This document shows positions 48,392-58,260 of a DNA stretch of 64,000 bases, one piece after another. Numbering within the stretch: the first letter of the stretch is position 1; every line of letters starts with the position of its first letter. Position numbers and translations under genes: made by a program. The stretch covers positions 186,001 to 250,000 of the forward strand of contig NZ_LIXI01000008.1 in NCBI RefSeq assembly GCF_001905595.1, given 5' to 3'. Under the pieces are notes generated by a model. That model ran no database searches, had not been told where the DNA came from, and saw only the letters and a program-made list of their open reading frames with translations. This DNA comes from Streptomyces sp. CB00316 (GTDB taxonomy: Bacteria > Actinomycetota > Actinomycetes > Streptomycetales > Streptomycetaceae).

Positions 48392-50293
48392 TCATCTCGC
48401 CTTTCCGGCGGCCTTGTCGATCTCTTCAAGGGCTCGCATGGACCGTTCGTGTTCGGCCTGCAACCGGCGCTTCTCGCCGGCCGGGATGCGCGGGCTGGCC
48501 AGCAGGGCGGTGCCGTTGTCCGCCGCGGTCTGCCAGACGGGCCGGTGGAGGAGATGGTGAGTGGCCTGCGGGCAACGGGAGCTGTCACACAAGCCCGCCA
48601 GCGGAGCCGCCGCTGACTTGGGCAGCTCGGCATCCACGTCGGCGACCTCGGCCTGGGCCGCCTCGATGGCGGCCTGCGGAAACCGCGGCAGGATCTCGGC
48701 AGACAGCCGGCGGGCATAGGGCGCGAACACCACGGCGAACTGCTCGCGCGGCATCGCCCGGAACTGACGGGCGAAGTACGCCTTCAACCGCAGCAGATTC
48801 GGCAGGTGCCGCGGAGTGAACACGGCAAGCGGACAGAGCAGGCAGACCCACGGCCTGGCAGGACACGGCTTGCCTTTGGGACCGTGGAGCCCGGCCAGCT
48901 GGTCCGCGCAGGAAGCGGTGAACACGTCTCGCTCTCCTCTCAGGAGCTCTTCCAGAACACCCTGGCCCAGGCCCAGACGCTCGACTTCCTGCGGCAGCCG
49001 TTCCGCGGCCACCGCGTCGTCGACGACCAGCGGCGTTCTTGCGCGCCGCAACAGGTCTCCTTGCGCGTCCGCGATGATCTCGCCGATGACCGCCTGCTGA
49101 GCGGGGGTGGCCGCCGACAGATAGTGATCACCTTCGACCTCGGGAGAGTGGTTGGGGTCGATAGTCGCCCGCAGTGACCACGTGCGCTGTCCGCGCTGAG
49201 CGATGAACGTGGTCCGCAACCGTCGCCTGTCCAGCCACATCGGTCCGCCGGCATCCGAGCGCACGTTGTGGCGCTTCACCCACGGCCGCAGCAGATACTC
49301 GGCGAACGTCGCCGCCTTGAACCGGCAGTGCGAAGTCACCAGCCAGACCTGTCCGGCCAGGTCCTCGGGAGCATGCCTCCTTGCCTGGGCGCTGTGTTCG
49401 ATCCACTGCTCCAGCAGCCGTGATGCCCCCGCTGAGAGCACCAGACTCTCCTCGCCGGTGCGGCCCTTGGTGTAGGAGAGCAACATCGCCTGCTGCCCCG
49501 TCCAGCGGACGTCCTTCGTCTCCAGGCCCGTCAGCCCGTCAGGGACGATGCCCGTCCACGCCCCGAGCAGCAACAGATAGGGGACGGCGTCCACGTGCGT
49601 GGGGAACAGGGCATTGCGGACCTCTTCAAGCCCCAGAGTTCCCTGGCGCGCGTCCTTGAGTGCCAGGCCCAGGTGCTTCGCGATCTGAGCCCGGCTGAGG
49701 GGGCCCAGACGCAATAGCAACCAGGCCGCGTTCGCCTCGTTCCAGCCCCCGACCGCCGGGTCCTGACCCTCCTCCGCGAACGCGAGCACCTCCCGGTGCC
49801 TGGCCCTGAGACGACGTACCTCCGCTTTGCACAAGTCGATCAGCCGGTTCCACTCGGCTGGCTGGTAGGGCGGCAGCGGGGCTCCCACGACCGGCCTGGT
49901 GTAGTTCGTGCCGAACACCATCTGCCGCACCGGTTCCGTCAAGGCTCCGTGCCGCTCGTCGAGAGCCCGCAGCATCGTGCGGGTGCGGTACTCGACCAGA
50001 TACTGCGAGCGCAGCCAGAAGGAAGCCAGCAGCGGCCGGGACAGTTCCCCCGCTGGCCCGGTGAACCCGTCGGCGGCCATTTCGCGGACCATCCGGCGCA
50101 GCGTGTAGGTGAAGCTCATCACCGTGGTCCGCTTGGCGAGCGGCCCGTGCGGGTGGACCAGAGCGGCCAGCCCCTCGGTGAGATCGGCGGCCAGCATCGG
50201 GTTCGGAAGGTCCCCGATCGCGATCAGCTCGGTCGGCTGGCCGGGCAAGGACAGCTTCAGCGCGAGCGGCTCGCGGACGACTTCGGCCGGCAT
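48392..50293 (-). CDS. TnpB-like tyrosine recombinase of module A
   Basis: 633-aa protein of the large second recombinase type found in Tn554-like elements. It has a central RWTGQQAMLLSYTKGRTGEE region and a C-terminal zinc-type segment (CPARPWVCLLCPLAVFTP and LCDSSRCPQATHH). The catalytic residues are less obvious than in the partner gene. ATG overlaps the stop of the first recombinase gene (TGATG). Intact in length. Confidence 0.7.
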   Translation of the reverse strand: MPAEVVREPLALKLSLPGQPTELIAIGDLPNPMLAADLTEGLAALVHPHGPLAKRTTVMSFTYTLRRMVREMAADGFTGPAGELSRPLLASFWLRSQYLVEYRTRTMLRALDERHGALTEPVRQMVFGTNYTRPVVGAPLPPYQPAEWNRLIDLCKAEVRRLRARHREVLAFAEEGQDPAVGGWNEANAAWLLLRLGPLSRAQIAKHLGLALKDARQGTLGLEEVRNALFPTHVDAVPYLLLLGAWTGIVPDGLTGLETKDVRWTGQQAMLLSYTKGRTGEESLVLSAGASRLLEQWIEHSAQARRHAPEDLAGQVWLVTSHCRFKAATFAEYLLRPWVKRHNVRSDAGGPMWLDRRRLRTTFIAQRGQRTWSLRATIDPNHSPEVEGDHYLSAATPAQQAVIGEIIADAQGDLLRRARTPLVVDDAVAAERLPQEVERLGLGQGVLEELLRGERDVFTASCADQLAGLHGPKGKPCPARPWVCLLCPLAVFTPRHLPNLLRLKAYFARQFRAMPREQFAVVFAPYARRLSAEILPRFPQAAIEAAQAEVADVDAELPKSAAAPLAGLCDSSRCPQATHHLLHRPVWQTAADNGTALLASPRIPAGEKRRLQAEHERSMRALEEIDKAAGKAR

Positions 50294-51641
50294 CAGAGAG
50301 CCTCCTCGAACTCGGCCTCGGCCTCGGCCAGCACCGCCGGATCCAGCTGCCCGTGCGCCTTCTCCCAGGCGGCCCGGTAGATCCGGTGCACGTCCAGGCG
50401 CTTGAGGTAGACCTCCGTCGTCGTGACGCTGGAATGCCCCAACAGGTCCCGCAAGATCAGCAGCGGATCGGATTTCAGCAGGTAGAGCGCCAGCCCCGGC
50501 GCATCACCAGTAGCCGCGGCGACCTGGGCGGATGCCCGGTAGTGGCCCTCCACCAGCTTCTCCAGCGTGGCCATCGCGAAGGTGTGCCGGCAGCGGTGTG
50601 GAGCAACGTCCGGGAACCGCGGCTCGAACACCTCCCGGATCGTGCGGGCCGTGCGACGAAACAGCGTCCCCCAGTCCACGAACGGCCGACCGCCGTAGCT
50701 CAGCGCTAGCAACAGCGAACCTCCCTGCGGATCCACCAACCGCAGCCGCTCGACCGGAGCCAGCGACGACCAGCTCATCCGCCGGCCGTTGATCCGGCCG
50801 CCGAGGAAGTCCGCCTCCTCCACCACCAGCGGCCTCCGGGGCATCCACGAGCCACGGGCCAACTCCCGGTCCAGCGCGATGTAGGTGTGCACCGCCGTCA
50901 GCGACGCGTAGTCGATCCACGTCGTGCGGAACTTCCGGCCCTTGGCCCCCAGCTCCGGCACCGCCCACAAGATCGGAACCTCGGTCGGCTCCGCCGGAAG
51001 CGGCGGCACCTCGTGCGCGAGCAGATGCGTGAACTCCCGGCTCCGCATCCCGGTGCCCAGCACCAAGCGGCCCATGGCCGCGTTCCGCCCCGGAAACCGG
51101 CCCCGAAACGCCGCATCCTCCAGACCATCCGGACCCAGCCCGGCCAGCCCGCGACAGAACAGCTCGGCAAAGTCCGACTCCAGGTACTGCACCTTCACGT
51201 GCGGCTTCGCCCGCCGCAGCCTCGCCAGATTCCGCCCCGTCTCAACCAGCCGGCCATCGACCATCCGCATCCCCGAGGCCAGCGTGAACGGCACCGAACT
51301 CGCCAGGCCCTCCTCCACCGACCAGGCGTAGAACCGGGACAACGCAGTGACCTGAAGCTCCCACGAAGACGACGCCAACCGCTCATCCAACGGCCCCGAC
51401 AACCGCCGGTCGGCGTACGTACCCAGCGCGGCCACCAGGTCCTGCGTGAGGCGAACACCCCGACCGCGTGTCGCCTCAGATGAGTCAGCCAATCCCGGGC
51501 CGCCAGCGCGTACGCACGCCAAGAATTCGGCGACGGAGCCCCGCTCGACGGCAGCGTACGCAGCCACGTGTTCACCACCCGCGTCGCCCGCGGCCCGTGC
51601 CTGTCCTCGAACAGGAAATCGTCGTCGATCAGGACCGGCAT
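50293..51641 (-). pseudogene. TnpA-like tyrosine recombinase of module A, frameshifted
   Basis: The C-terminal part has the full catalytic set of tyrosine recombinases: Arg in LGTGMRSREF, HRCRHTFA, LGHSSVTTTEVYL with the nucleophile Tyr. The N-terminal part (start near 51641: MPVLIDDDFLFEDRHG, then WRAYALAARDWLTHLRRHAV) lies in another frame; the frame changes around 51440-51460, where GVFAS in one frame gives way to LTQDLVAALGTY in the other. A one- or two-base indel is enough to explain it. Either a dead gene or a sequencing error. Confidence 0.65.
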
Positions 51642-51782
51642 CCGCTCGGGGATCAACGGCTCGCCACCGAGCCCCCAGGACTGCCAGCCCTCAGCAGAGA
51701 AGAAGTGCACCAACACGCGCCGGGACGCTACGTGCGCGACACCGTTCCCACCAACTGCTAACCCCACACCAGATCAACGGAG

Positions 51783-52200
51783 ATGAGGAATGTGAGACAC
51801 GCAAAGAAGGCAGCGACAAATCTCATTCAGTCCGACTGGATGGCGACCGAGAAGGTCAAGCGCTGGTGGCCTGCGGTGGTTCACGGAACCACGTATGGAC
51901 TGCCGTTCTTGCTGATCACGCAGTCCCGCTCGCTCTGTTCGTGATCGTGGTGACGCATATCGTGCTGGACCGCTATCGGGCGGCGAAGTACCTGGTCTGG
52001 GCGAGGAACCTACTGGCGCCCGCCTCGCGGTGGGTGAAGTGGGCTGACGTCCAGGTGAACCAAGGCTCGCCGGTGACCGTCCCGTCCGGTCTTGCGAACG
52101 CGCTGGTCATCGTCGCGGACAACACGGTGCATCTGGCGATCAACGCCGCCGCCCTGCGTGGTGGGGGTGATGGCGATGATGGGGTGCCGGTAAGAACCCT
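51783..52200 (+). pseudogene. DUF3307-like membrane protein, frameshifted
   Basis: First frame: LIQSDWMATEKVKRWWPAVV, then TYGLPFLLITQS, then stop. Second frame, picking up at about 51930: PLALFVIVVTHIVLDRYRAA, WARNLLAP and LVIVADNTVHLAINAAAL. Together they read as one DUF3307-type protein; a single lost C in a CCC run near 51930 breaks it. The 3' end runs into the repeat at 52184. Confidence 0.65.
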
Positions 52201-52206
52201 GTCACC
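52184..52206 (+). repeat. 23-bp repeat, copy 1
   Basis: Begins GTGCCGGTAAGAA and ends CTGTCACC. It matches the copy at 52842-52864 in opposite orientation with one difference in 23 bases. It borders the last gene-like sequence of module A. Confidence 0.65.
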
Positions 52207-52264
52207 TCACCGTCCGCAAACGGCAGTGACAGGGCAGCCCTCGCGGGCGATATCTCGCGAGGGC
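52197..52264. terminator. Two tandem hairpins
   Basis: CCCTGTCAC/GTGACAGGG (52197-52205, 52226-52234) and GCCCTCGCG/CGCGAGGGC (52237-52245, 52256-52264) follow the 3' end of the secreted-protein gene at 52285 on the minus strand. The second is the likely terminator. Confidence 0.5.
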
Positions 52265-52284
52265 ATCGACCTGGGTGTTCGCGG

Positions 52285-52674
52285 TTACTCGATGACTGTC
52301 GTCGCCGTTCCAACGGTGGTGGGTGGTGCGGCGAACGTCGCTTTGTACTTCTGGCCCCTCTCGATGCGCGCGTCCTGCCTGTTGTAGTCGTTGTGCGGTA
52401 CTGCGAACCGGTAGGTGCCCTCTGGCGTACACCGCACCGCCGACGCCATGCCGTTCAGCGCTTCACCCTCGATGAACACGGTGAAGGTCTGGTGAGGTAC
52501 AGGGCACGTACCGAACCAGTGACTGCGCATGTCGGCCCAGCTGGGAGTGGGGTCCAACCCGTCGAAGTTGAGCGTCCACTCCGCTGCCTCGGGCGCTGCC
52601 TGCGCCGTCGTTGGAATGCCAGCGAGGGCGGCAACAGCCGCCATACCAACCACAACGCGTGACGTGCGCTTCAT
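52285..52674 (-). CDS. Small secreted protein
   Basis: 129-aa exported protein with a classic signal peptide (MKRTSRVVVGMAAVAALAG, cleavage likely after TTAQA). The mature part has a pair of Cys (FGTCPVPH and VRCTPEGTY) that could form a disulfide. No known domain recognised. ATG at 52674 is followed directly by the signal sequence. It sits alone between the two inverted 23-bp repeats. Confidence 0.7.
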   Translation of the reverse strand: MKRTSRVVVGMAAVAALAGIPTTAQAAPEAAEWTLNFDGLDPTPSWADMRSHWFGTCPVPHQTFTVFIEGEALNGMASAVRCTPEGTYRFAVPHNDYNRQDARIERGQKYKATFAAPPTTVGTATTVIE

Positions 52675-52841
52675 GAAGAATCCGCCCTTCCAGCCCCGGA
52701 CCACCCAGGGCGTATGAACCAAGATCCCCACATCGCGCGCTCCAAGATCCCGGAGCGGTTGTAGTTCACCCAGGTGAACGACGGGGCACCCAATCCGCTT
52801 GACCCTCAGTCGGCAAGGGGCTACCCACCGGTCTTGCGGCT

Positions 52842-52864
52842 GGTGACAGGATTCTTACCGGCAC
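52842..52864 (-). repeat. 23-bp repeat, copy 2 (inverted)
   Basis: The complement begins GTGCCGGTAAGAA and ends CTGTCACC, as in copy 1. It ends 12 bases before the stop codon of the tnpC-like remnant of module B, placing it at that module's edge. Confidence 0.65.
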
Positions 52865-52876
52865 TGCATGATGCGG

Positions 52877-54227
52877 TCAGCGGTTGCGCTGAGCCATCAG
52901 TTCACGGTTCGCGGCGCGGGCGGCTTCGAGGTCCTCGTCCCGTTCCGCAAGCTCGCCGCGGAGGGCAAGAATCTGCTGTTCCAGCTCGGTGGCGCGGCGT
53001 GTGAGCGTCTCGATGTCGGCCGGGGCGCCGAGGCCGGATGCTTCCCAAGCCGTCTGGCCCAGAGCCGCGGACAGGCGCCGTTCGAGCCGGGTGATGTGCG
53101 CGGCCAGTCTTCCGTTGCGGGCCGTGAGGTTCGCGACGTCGGCCAGCAGCGACTTGCGGCTGACCTGCGTTCCGGCAGTCGTGCCGGGCGGGGGCTGGCC
53201 CGCGCGGGCGATGACGGCGTGTCGGAGAGGCCGTTGGGGATGTTCTTGCCGTAGCGGCGGGGGATCTCACCAGCACCCACGTCTTGCAGGCTCGCCGCAT
53301 CCACTCCTGGTGCAACGGCGTGAAGTCCATCCGACGCCACTGGCCCAGTCCGAAGGCACCCATGTTCCAGACGTCCTTGATCTGCTCCAGTTCCGGAGTG
53401 GAGACGGCGGCCGCGAGCATGTGGCGCATGCGGTTGGCCATGCCGGCCAGGTGGGTGTTGCGGGGCACCTGGACGTCGTCGAACTGCTCGACGCGTTGCT
53501 CACGCAGGTGCCGGACGAGGCCTCGCAGCAGGGCGGGAGGGCTTTTGACCTCGGCGTCCGTGCGGGCCTGAAGGACGTAGAGGATCTCGGCAGTCACCAG
53601 GGCCGGCAGACCCCGCAGGCTCAGCGCGGTGGACTCCGCCGTGCCGGGCTCGGTGCGGCACCAGGTCTCGAATTCAGCGTCAGGGACTTGTGCCTCCTGC
53701 CACCTCACCCAGTGCGGGGGGGCAGAACGGGTTCGAGCTGTTCGGCATCCACCGAGCACAGGCCGAAGCCCGGCAGCGGGCGAACGCGAGGGTCAGCGAA
53801 GAACTCCTCCAGCGGGGGGGCGCCCCAGCCTCGTGAAATACTCGCGGTGCCGCATGCACATCCGCGTGCGGGACGACGTCCAGGGCCGTCGGCACTTGGG
53901 GACCGCGCATCCGCCCGAGACGTTGCTGATCTGTTTTGGCTCGCTGGCCAGGAAGTCGTCTGGCGTTTTGCCGCTCCGCTTCCAGACGCTGCGGCAGGCC
54001 GAGCACAACCCCAGTTCTGTCTTCCGGGCTGCCGCCCAGCAGCCGGAACGGGCGCAGATGTGCATGCCGAGGAAAGGGTGGTCCGGTGAGGGCCGAAGGA
54101 TTCGGGATTTCTCGTCCCAGTGCAGAACGTCCAGCGTCTCCGGCCGGATCAGAGCGCGTAGCCGTTTCGCGCGGGCAGGCAGCAGATCCGATGCGGGCGC
54201 GGGCACCAGTCGCAGGGCCGTGGTCAT
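52877..54227 (-). pseudogene. TnpB/TnpC remnants of recombinase module B
   Basis: Three pieces in different frames. From 54227 (start overlapping the stop of the tnpA-like gene): a zinc-type N-terminus (HICARSGCWAAARKTELGLC). Then, to about 53275: LPALVTAEILYVLQARTDAE, LAGMANRMRHMLAAAV, the body of a TnpB-like recombinase, stopping before its catalytic half. Then, 53250-52877: SRKSLLADVANLTARNGRL and LEQQILALRGELAERDEDL, the coiled-coil end of a TnpC-like protein. A large deletion has removed the rest and joined them. Confidence 0.65.
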
Positions 54228-55399
54228 CGGTTCCTCCTGGGAGCGAGAGCGGCGACCCGTTCGACGGCGGACCGCAGCCGCTGCGGATCGGGATGCAGGT
54301 AGACCTGCGAGCTGGCCGCGCTGGCGTGCCCGAGCAGGTCGGCGATCTCGTCCAGGACGGCGCCGGCGTCGGCCGCGTTGCTGGCGAATCCGTGCCGCAG
54401 AGCGTGGGGATGAACGCCGTCGGCCAGGCCGGCCCGACGGGAGAGCCGATCGAAGAGGTCGTTCAGGGCGCCCGGCGGCATGGGCGCCCCCAGTGGGGCC
54501 CGGAACAGGTTCACCAGCACGAAGTCGCTGTCGCGGGCTTCGCGGCAGGTGTCTCGCTCGACGACGTACTGGTCGTAAGCCTGAACCAGCAGAAAGTCGA
54601 CCGGGACGGCGCGCGAACGCTTCGACTTCGCCCAGGCGCCGTTGTCGTTGTCCCGTCGCACCACGTGCAGGTGAGAGCCGGAAATCCGGCAGCCCAGCAC
54701 GCTGGCGTCCAGGATGAAATGGATGTCCTCGCGCCGCATGCCCACGGCCTCGCTGCGGCGCAGCCCGGCCCTGGCGAGCAGGAGGACGATGAACCGGTCC
54801 CGGGCCGAGCGGCAGGCCCGCAGCAGGGCAAGGACTTCCTCGTCACTGGCGCGGCCGACCGGCTCTTGTGGTTCGGCGGCCCGGTGCCGGGCCTTGGAGT
54901 AGTAGCGAAGGTGGCGTCCCTCGCCGCGGGCCTGCATCGGCAAGTCCCGGTCGTCAGCGACCTCGTAGAGCTGGGACAGCACGAACGTCGGCACCGTGCC
55001 GAGCGTCGTGCCGTGAGTGAGGAACTCACGGACGCCGGCCAGCACGGTGTTGATCCGGCGCGGCCCGCGAACGGGTTCACTGCCCGGCCCGGCCGCCACC
55101 GGACTGCCGTCACCGGCCGAGTGCCGGAGCCAGAACATGAAGCCGCCCAGCCGGCCCGCCGCCGTCGTCCAATCCCGGCCGGTGCAGCGGCACCACGTCA
55201 GATAGAGCACGACCGCCCCGGCATATGTACGCGTAGTCGACTCCGCCTGATCACGGCCGAAGCGCACATGCCGCAAGAACTCGTCCGCTTCCAGTACGGG
55301 CGTCAACCGATCGTCGTCCAACACTGTCCAGTACCGCTGCCCCGACGGCATGTGTACCGGGAAGGGCCGTAGCCCTCTGGAGATCACCTGATGAGTCAC
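54224..55399 (-). CDS. TnpA-like tyrosine recombinase of module B
   Basis: 391-aa tyrosine recombinase with the full active site: Arg in RAGLRRSEAVG, HPHALRHGFAS, and LGHASAASSQVYLH with the nucleophile Tyr. Resembles the first recombinase of Tn554-like elements. Start at 55399 (MTHQVISRGLRPFPVHM). It is intact, but its usual partners downstream are deleted, so it may no longer move anything. Confidence 0.82.
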   Translation of the reverse strand: MTHQVISRGLRPFPVHMPSGQRYWTVLDDDRLTPVLEADEFLRHVRFGRDQAESTTRTYAGAVVLYLTWCRCTGRDWTTAAGRLGGFMFWLRHSAGDGSPVAAGPGSEPVRGPRRINTVLAGVREFLTHGTTLGTVPTFVLSQLYEVADDRDLPMQARGEGRHLRYYSKARHRAAEPQEPVGRASDEEVLALLRACRSARDRFIVLLLARAGLRRSEAVGMRREDIHFILDASVLGCRISGSHLHVVRRDNDNGAWAKSKRSRAVPVDFLLVQAYDQYVVERDTCREARDSDFVLVNLFRAPLGAPMPPGALNDLFDRLSRRAGLADGVHPHALRHGFASNAADAGAVLDEIADLLGHASAASSQVYLHPDPQRLRSAVERVAALAPRRNR

Positions 55400-55527
55400 G
55401 AGCCTTCAACGACAACTACGACGTGCACGACACGGCGACGCGAACCGTCGCACACTGCACCCCTCTTGGGCGCGATGCGACAGTGCACGACGCGGTCACA
55501 AACCCGAGAGAACACGAGGAGACAGAC

Positions 55528-56520
55528 ATGAAGATGCTCATCAACGTCCCGGAGACCGTCGTCGCCGACGCCCTGCGAGGTATGGCCGCCGCGCACCCGG
55601 AACTGACCGTCGACGTGGAGAACCGGGTCGTCGTACGGCGGGACGCCCCGGTGGCCGGGAAGGTGGGGCTCGTCTCGGGGGGCGGGTCGGGGCACGAGCC
55701 GTTGCACGCCGGGTTCGTCGGGCCCGGGATGCTGTCGGCCGCCTGCCCCGGGGAGGTGTTCACCTCGCCCGTGCCGGACCAGATGGTGCGGGCGGCAGCG
55801 GCGGTGGACAGCGGGGCGGGGGTGCTCTTCGTCGTCAAGAACTACACCGGTGACGTGCTGAACTTCGAGATGGCCGCCGAGCTCGCCGAGGACGAGGGCA
55901 TCCAGGTCACCCAGGTCGTGGTGGACGACGACGTGGCGGTGAGCGACAGCACCTTCACGGCCGGGCGGCGCGGTACGGGGGCGACGCTCTTCGTCGAGAA
56001 GATCGCCGGCGCCGCCGCGGACGAGGGCGCGCCCCTGGAGCGGGTGGCCTCGGTGGCCCGGCAGGTGAACGGGTCCTCGCGGAGCTTCGGCGTGGCCCTC
56101 AGTGCGGTCACCACTCCGGCGAAGGGCCGCCCCACCTTCGATCTGCCCTCCGGCGAACTGGAGTTGGGCATCGGGATCCACGGTGAGCCGGGGCGGGAGC
56201 GGCGGCCGTTGATGGCCTCGGGCGAGATCGCCGACTTCGCGGTGGACGCGGTGCTGGAGGATCTCCGGCCGGCCGGCCCCGTGCTGGCGCTGGTCAACGG
56301 GATGGGGGCCACGCCCCTGCTGGAGCTGTACGGATTCAACGCCGAGGTCCAGCGGGTGCTCTCCGAACGGGGTGTGCCGGTGGCTCGTACGCTCGTGGGG
56401 AACTACGTGACCTCGCTCGACATGGCAGGCTGCTCGGTGACGCTGTGCCAGGTCGACGAGGAGCTGCTGCGGCTGTGGGACGCGCCCGTGGAGACGCCCG
56501 CGCTCCGCTGGGGCCGTTGA
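55528..56520 (+). CDS. dhaK: Dihydroxyacetone kinase subunit DhaK
   Basis: 330-aa substrate-binding subunit of the PEP-dependent dihydroxyacetone kinase. SGGGSGHEPLHAGFVG near the start and GIGIHGEPG with His218, which binds the sugar covalently as a hemiaminal, are intact. GAGGAG precedes the ATG at 55528. First gene of dhaKLM. The intact operon marks the return to ordinary chromosome. Confidence 0.92.
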   Translation: MKMLINVPETVVADALRGMAAAHPELTVDVENRVVVRRDAPVAGKVGLVSGGGSGHEPLHAGFVGPGMLSAACPGEVFTSPVPDQMVRAAAAVDSGAGVLFVVKNYTGDVLNFEMAAELAEDEGIQVTQVVVDDDVAVSDSTFTAGRRGTGATLFVEKIAGAAADEGAPLERVASVARQVNGSSRSFGVALSAVTTPAKGRPTFDLPSGELELGIGIHGEPGRERRPLMASGEIADFAVDAVLEDLRPAGPVLALVNGMGATPLLELYGFNAEVQRVLSERGVPVARTLVGNYVTSLDMAGCSVTLCQVDEELLRLWDAPVETPALRWGR

Positions 56521-56600
56521 GCCCCGCCGGACCCGACCGTGCTCGTCAACCGTACGAACCGTGCCACCGTGCCGGACAGGCCCGGGGAACAGGAGTTCAT

Positions 56601-57215
56601 GTGCTCGACGCCGACTTCTTCCGCCGCTGGATGGCGGCCACCGCGGCCGCCGTGGACCGCGAGGCGGACCGACTGACCGAGCTGGACTCGGCGATCGGGG
56701 ACGCCGACCACGGCAGCAACCTCCGGCGCGGCTTCACGGCGGTGGCGGCCGTGCTGGAGAAGGACGCGCCCGCGACCCCGGGTACGGTGTTGACCCTGGC
56801 GGGGCGGCAGCTGATCTCCACCGTCGGCGGGGCGTCCGGTCCGTTGTACGGGACGCTGCTGCGTCGTACGGGCAAGGCGCTCGGCGAGGACGCCGAGGTG
56901 ACGCAGGACCAGCTCGCCCAGGCGTTCGCCGCGGGTGTCGCCGCGGTGGGGCAGCTCGGCGGGGCGCAGGCCGGGGACAAGACGATGCTGGACGCGCTGC
57001 TGCCGGCCGCCGAGGCCCTGGCCTCGTCGTTCCGGGGGGCCGCGGACACGGCCCGCGCGGGCGCCGAGGCGACGGTGCCGTTGCAGGCGCGCAAGGGGCG
57101 GGCCAGCTATCTCGGCGAGCGCAGCATCGGCCACCAGGACCCGGGGGCGACCTCGGCCGCCCTGCTGGTCGAGGCGCTGGCCCGAACCGCGGAGGACGGG
57201 GGTGCGGAGGCATGA
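56601..57215 (+). CDS. dhaL: Dihydroxyacetone kinase subunit DhaL
   Basis: 204-aa ADP-binding subunit. Asp-rich nucleotide/metal site LDSAIGDADHGSN, then GGASGPLYG and DKTMLDALLPA. GTG at 56601 with AGGAG upstream. It phosphorylates the sugar bound by DhaK, being re-energised by DhaM. Its stop overlaps the ATG of dhaM (ATGA). Confidence 0.92.
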   Translation: MLDADFFRRWMAATAAAVDREADRLTELDSAIGDADHGSNLRRGFTAVAAVLEKDAPATPGTVLTLAGRQLISTVGGASGPLYGTLLRRTGKALGEDAEVTQDQLAQAFAAGVAAVGQLGGAQAGDKTMLDALLPAAEALASSFRGAADTARAGAEATVPLQARKGRASYLGERSIGHQDPGATSAALLVEALARTAEDGGAEA

Positions 57216-57622
57216 GCGACGAGCCGCAGGTGGGCATCGTGCTGGTCTCGCACAGCGGTCCGGTCGCGGAATCGGTAGCCGAACTGGCCCGGGGCCTCGC
57301 CGCCGGCGGCGTGACGGCCCCCGTCGCGGCGGCGGGCGGGCTGCCGAACGGCGGGCTCGGCACCAGCGCCGAGCTGATCGGCCGGGCCGCCGCGTCGGTG
57401 GACCGGGGCGCCGGGGTCGCGGTTCTCGCGGATCTGGGGAGCGCGGTCCTCACGGTGAAGGCGATGCTCGCCGAGGGCGACGAGCTGCCGGAGAACACGC
57501 GACTGGTCGACGCGCCGTTCGTGGAGGGCGCGGTCGCCGCCGTGGTGACCGCCTCGTCCGGCGGCGACATCGGCGCGGTGGAGGCGGCGGCCTCGGAGGC
57601 GTACGGGTACCGCAAGACGTAG
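57212..57622 (+). CDS. dhaM: PTS-dependent phosphotransferase subunit DhaM
   Basis: 136-aa EIIA-mannose-type protein with the phosphorylated His14 in IVLVSHSGPVAES. It has only the first domain of the longer enterobacterial DhaM (no HPr or EI parts), which is usual in Gram-positive bacteria. Translationally coupled to dhaL; a hairpin follows. Confidence 0.9.
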   Translation: MSDEPQVGIVLVSHSGPVAESVAELARGLAAGGVTAPVAAAGGLPNGGLGTSAELIGRAAASVDRGAGVAVLADLGSAVLTVKAMLAEGDELPENTRLVDAPFVEGAVAAVVTASSGGDIGAVEAAASEAYGYRKT

Positions 57623-57652
57623 AGAGTCGCGCTGTCTGCGGAAGGGGGCGGA

Positions 57653-57690
57653 GGAAGGGGGACGGAGTCCGTGCGGCTCCGTCCCCTTCC
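57653..57690. terminator. Terminator of dhaKLM
   Basis: GAAGGGGGACGGAG pairs with CTCCGTCCCCTTCC (57677-57690) with one bulged G. It lies 31 bases after the dhaM stop. Confidence 0.6.
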
Positions 57691-57747
57691 GCGTGTGTAC
57701 CGCCCGTCGGTTGGCGTGCCGCCCATGGCAATTGCAGACTTGGCGAC

Positions 57748-58260
57748 ATGTCGGCAGGCAAACGCAGTGCGGGGCTTCTCCTCTTCCGGACCACGGGTAC
57801 CGGCAGCGGCGGCGAGCGGGATGTCGAGGTGCTCATCGGGCACATGGGCGGGCCCTTCTGGGCTAGGCGGGAGGCTGCCGCCTGGTCGGTGCCGAAGGGC
57901 GAGTACGGCCATGACGAGGAACCGGCGGCGGCCGCGCGGCGGGAGTTCGAGGAGGAGCTGGGACTGCCGGTGCCGGACGGGGTCTGGCTGCCGCTCGGCG
58001 AGTCGCGTCAGCGCAGCGGGAAGACGGTGACCGTGTGGGCGGTGGAGGCCGAGCTGGATGTGGCCTCCGTGGTGCCGGGGGTGTTCACGATGGAGTGGCC
58101 GCGCGGCTCCGGCGTGCAGCAGGAGTTTCCGGAGATGGACCGGTTCGCCTGGTGCACGCCGGAGGAGGCCGCCGAGCGGCTGATCGTCGGTCAGCGGATC
58201 TTCGTGAAGCGGCTGCGCGCTCAGGTACGCGGAGAGGCTGCCGCTTCCCCGGAGACGTAG
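57748..58260 (+). CDS. NUDIX hydrolase
   Basis: 170-aa hydrolase of nucleoside-diphosphate-linked compounds. The Nudix box reads GEYGHDEEPAAAARREFEEE followed by LGL, which fits GX5EX7REUXEEXGU. It resembles the diadenosine/DNA-binding NUDIX type of actinomycetes (AWSVPKGE, MEWPRGSG). Start ATG at 57748. Converges with an ABC-F remnant. Confidence 0.88.
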   Translation: MSAGKRSAGLLLFRTTGTGSGGERDVEVLIGHMGGPFWARREAAAWSVPKGEYGHDEEPAAAARREFEEELGLPVPDGVWLPLGESRQRSGKTVTVWAVEAELDVASVVPGVFTMEWPRGSGVQQEFPEMDRFAWCTPEEAAERLIVGQRIFVKRLRAQVRGEAAASPET

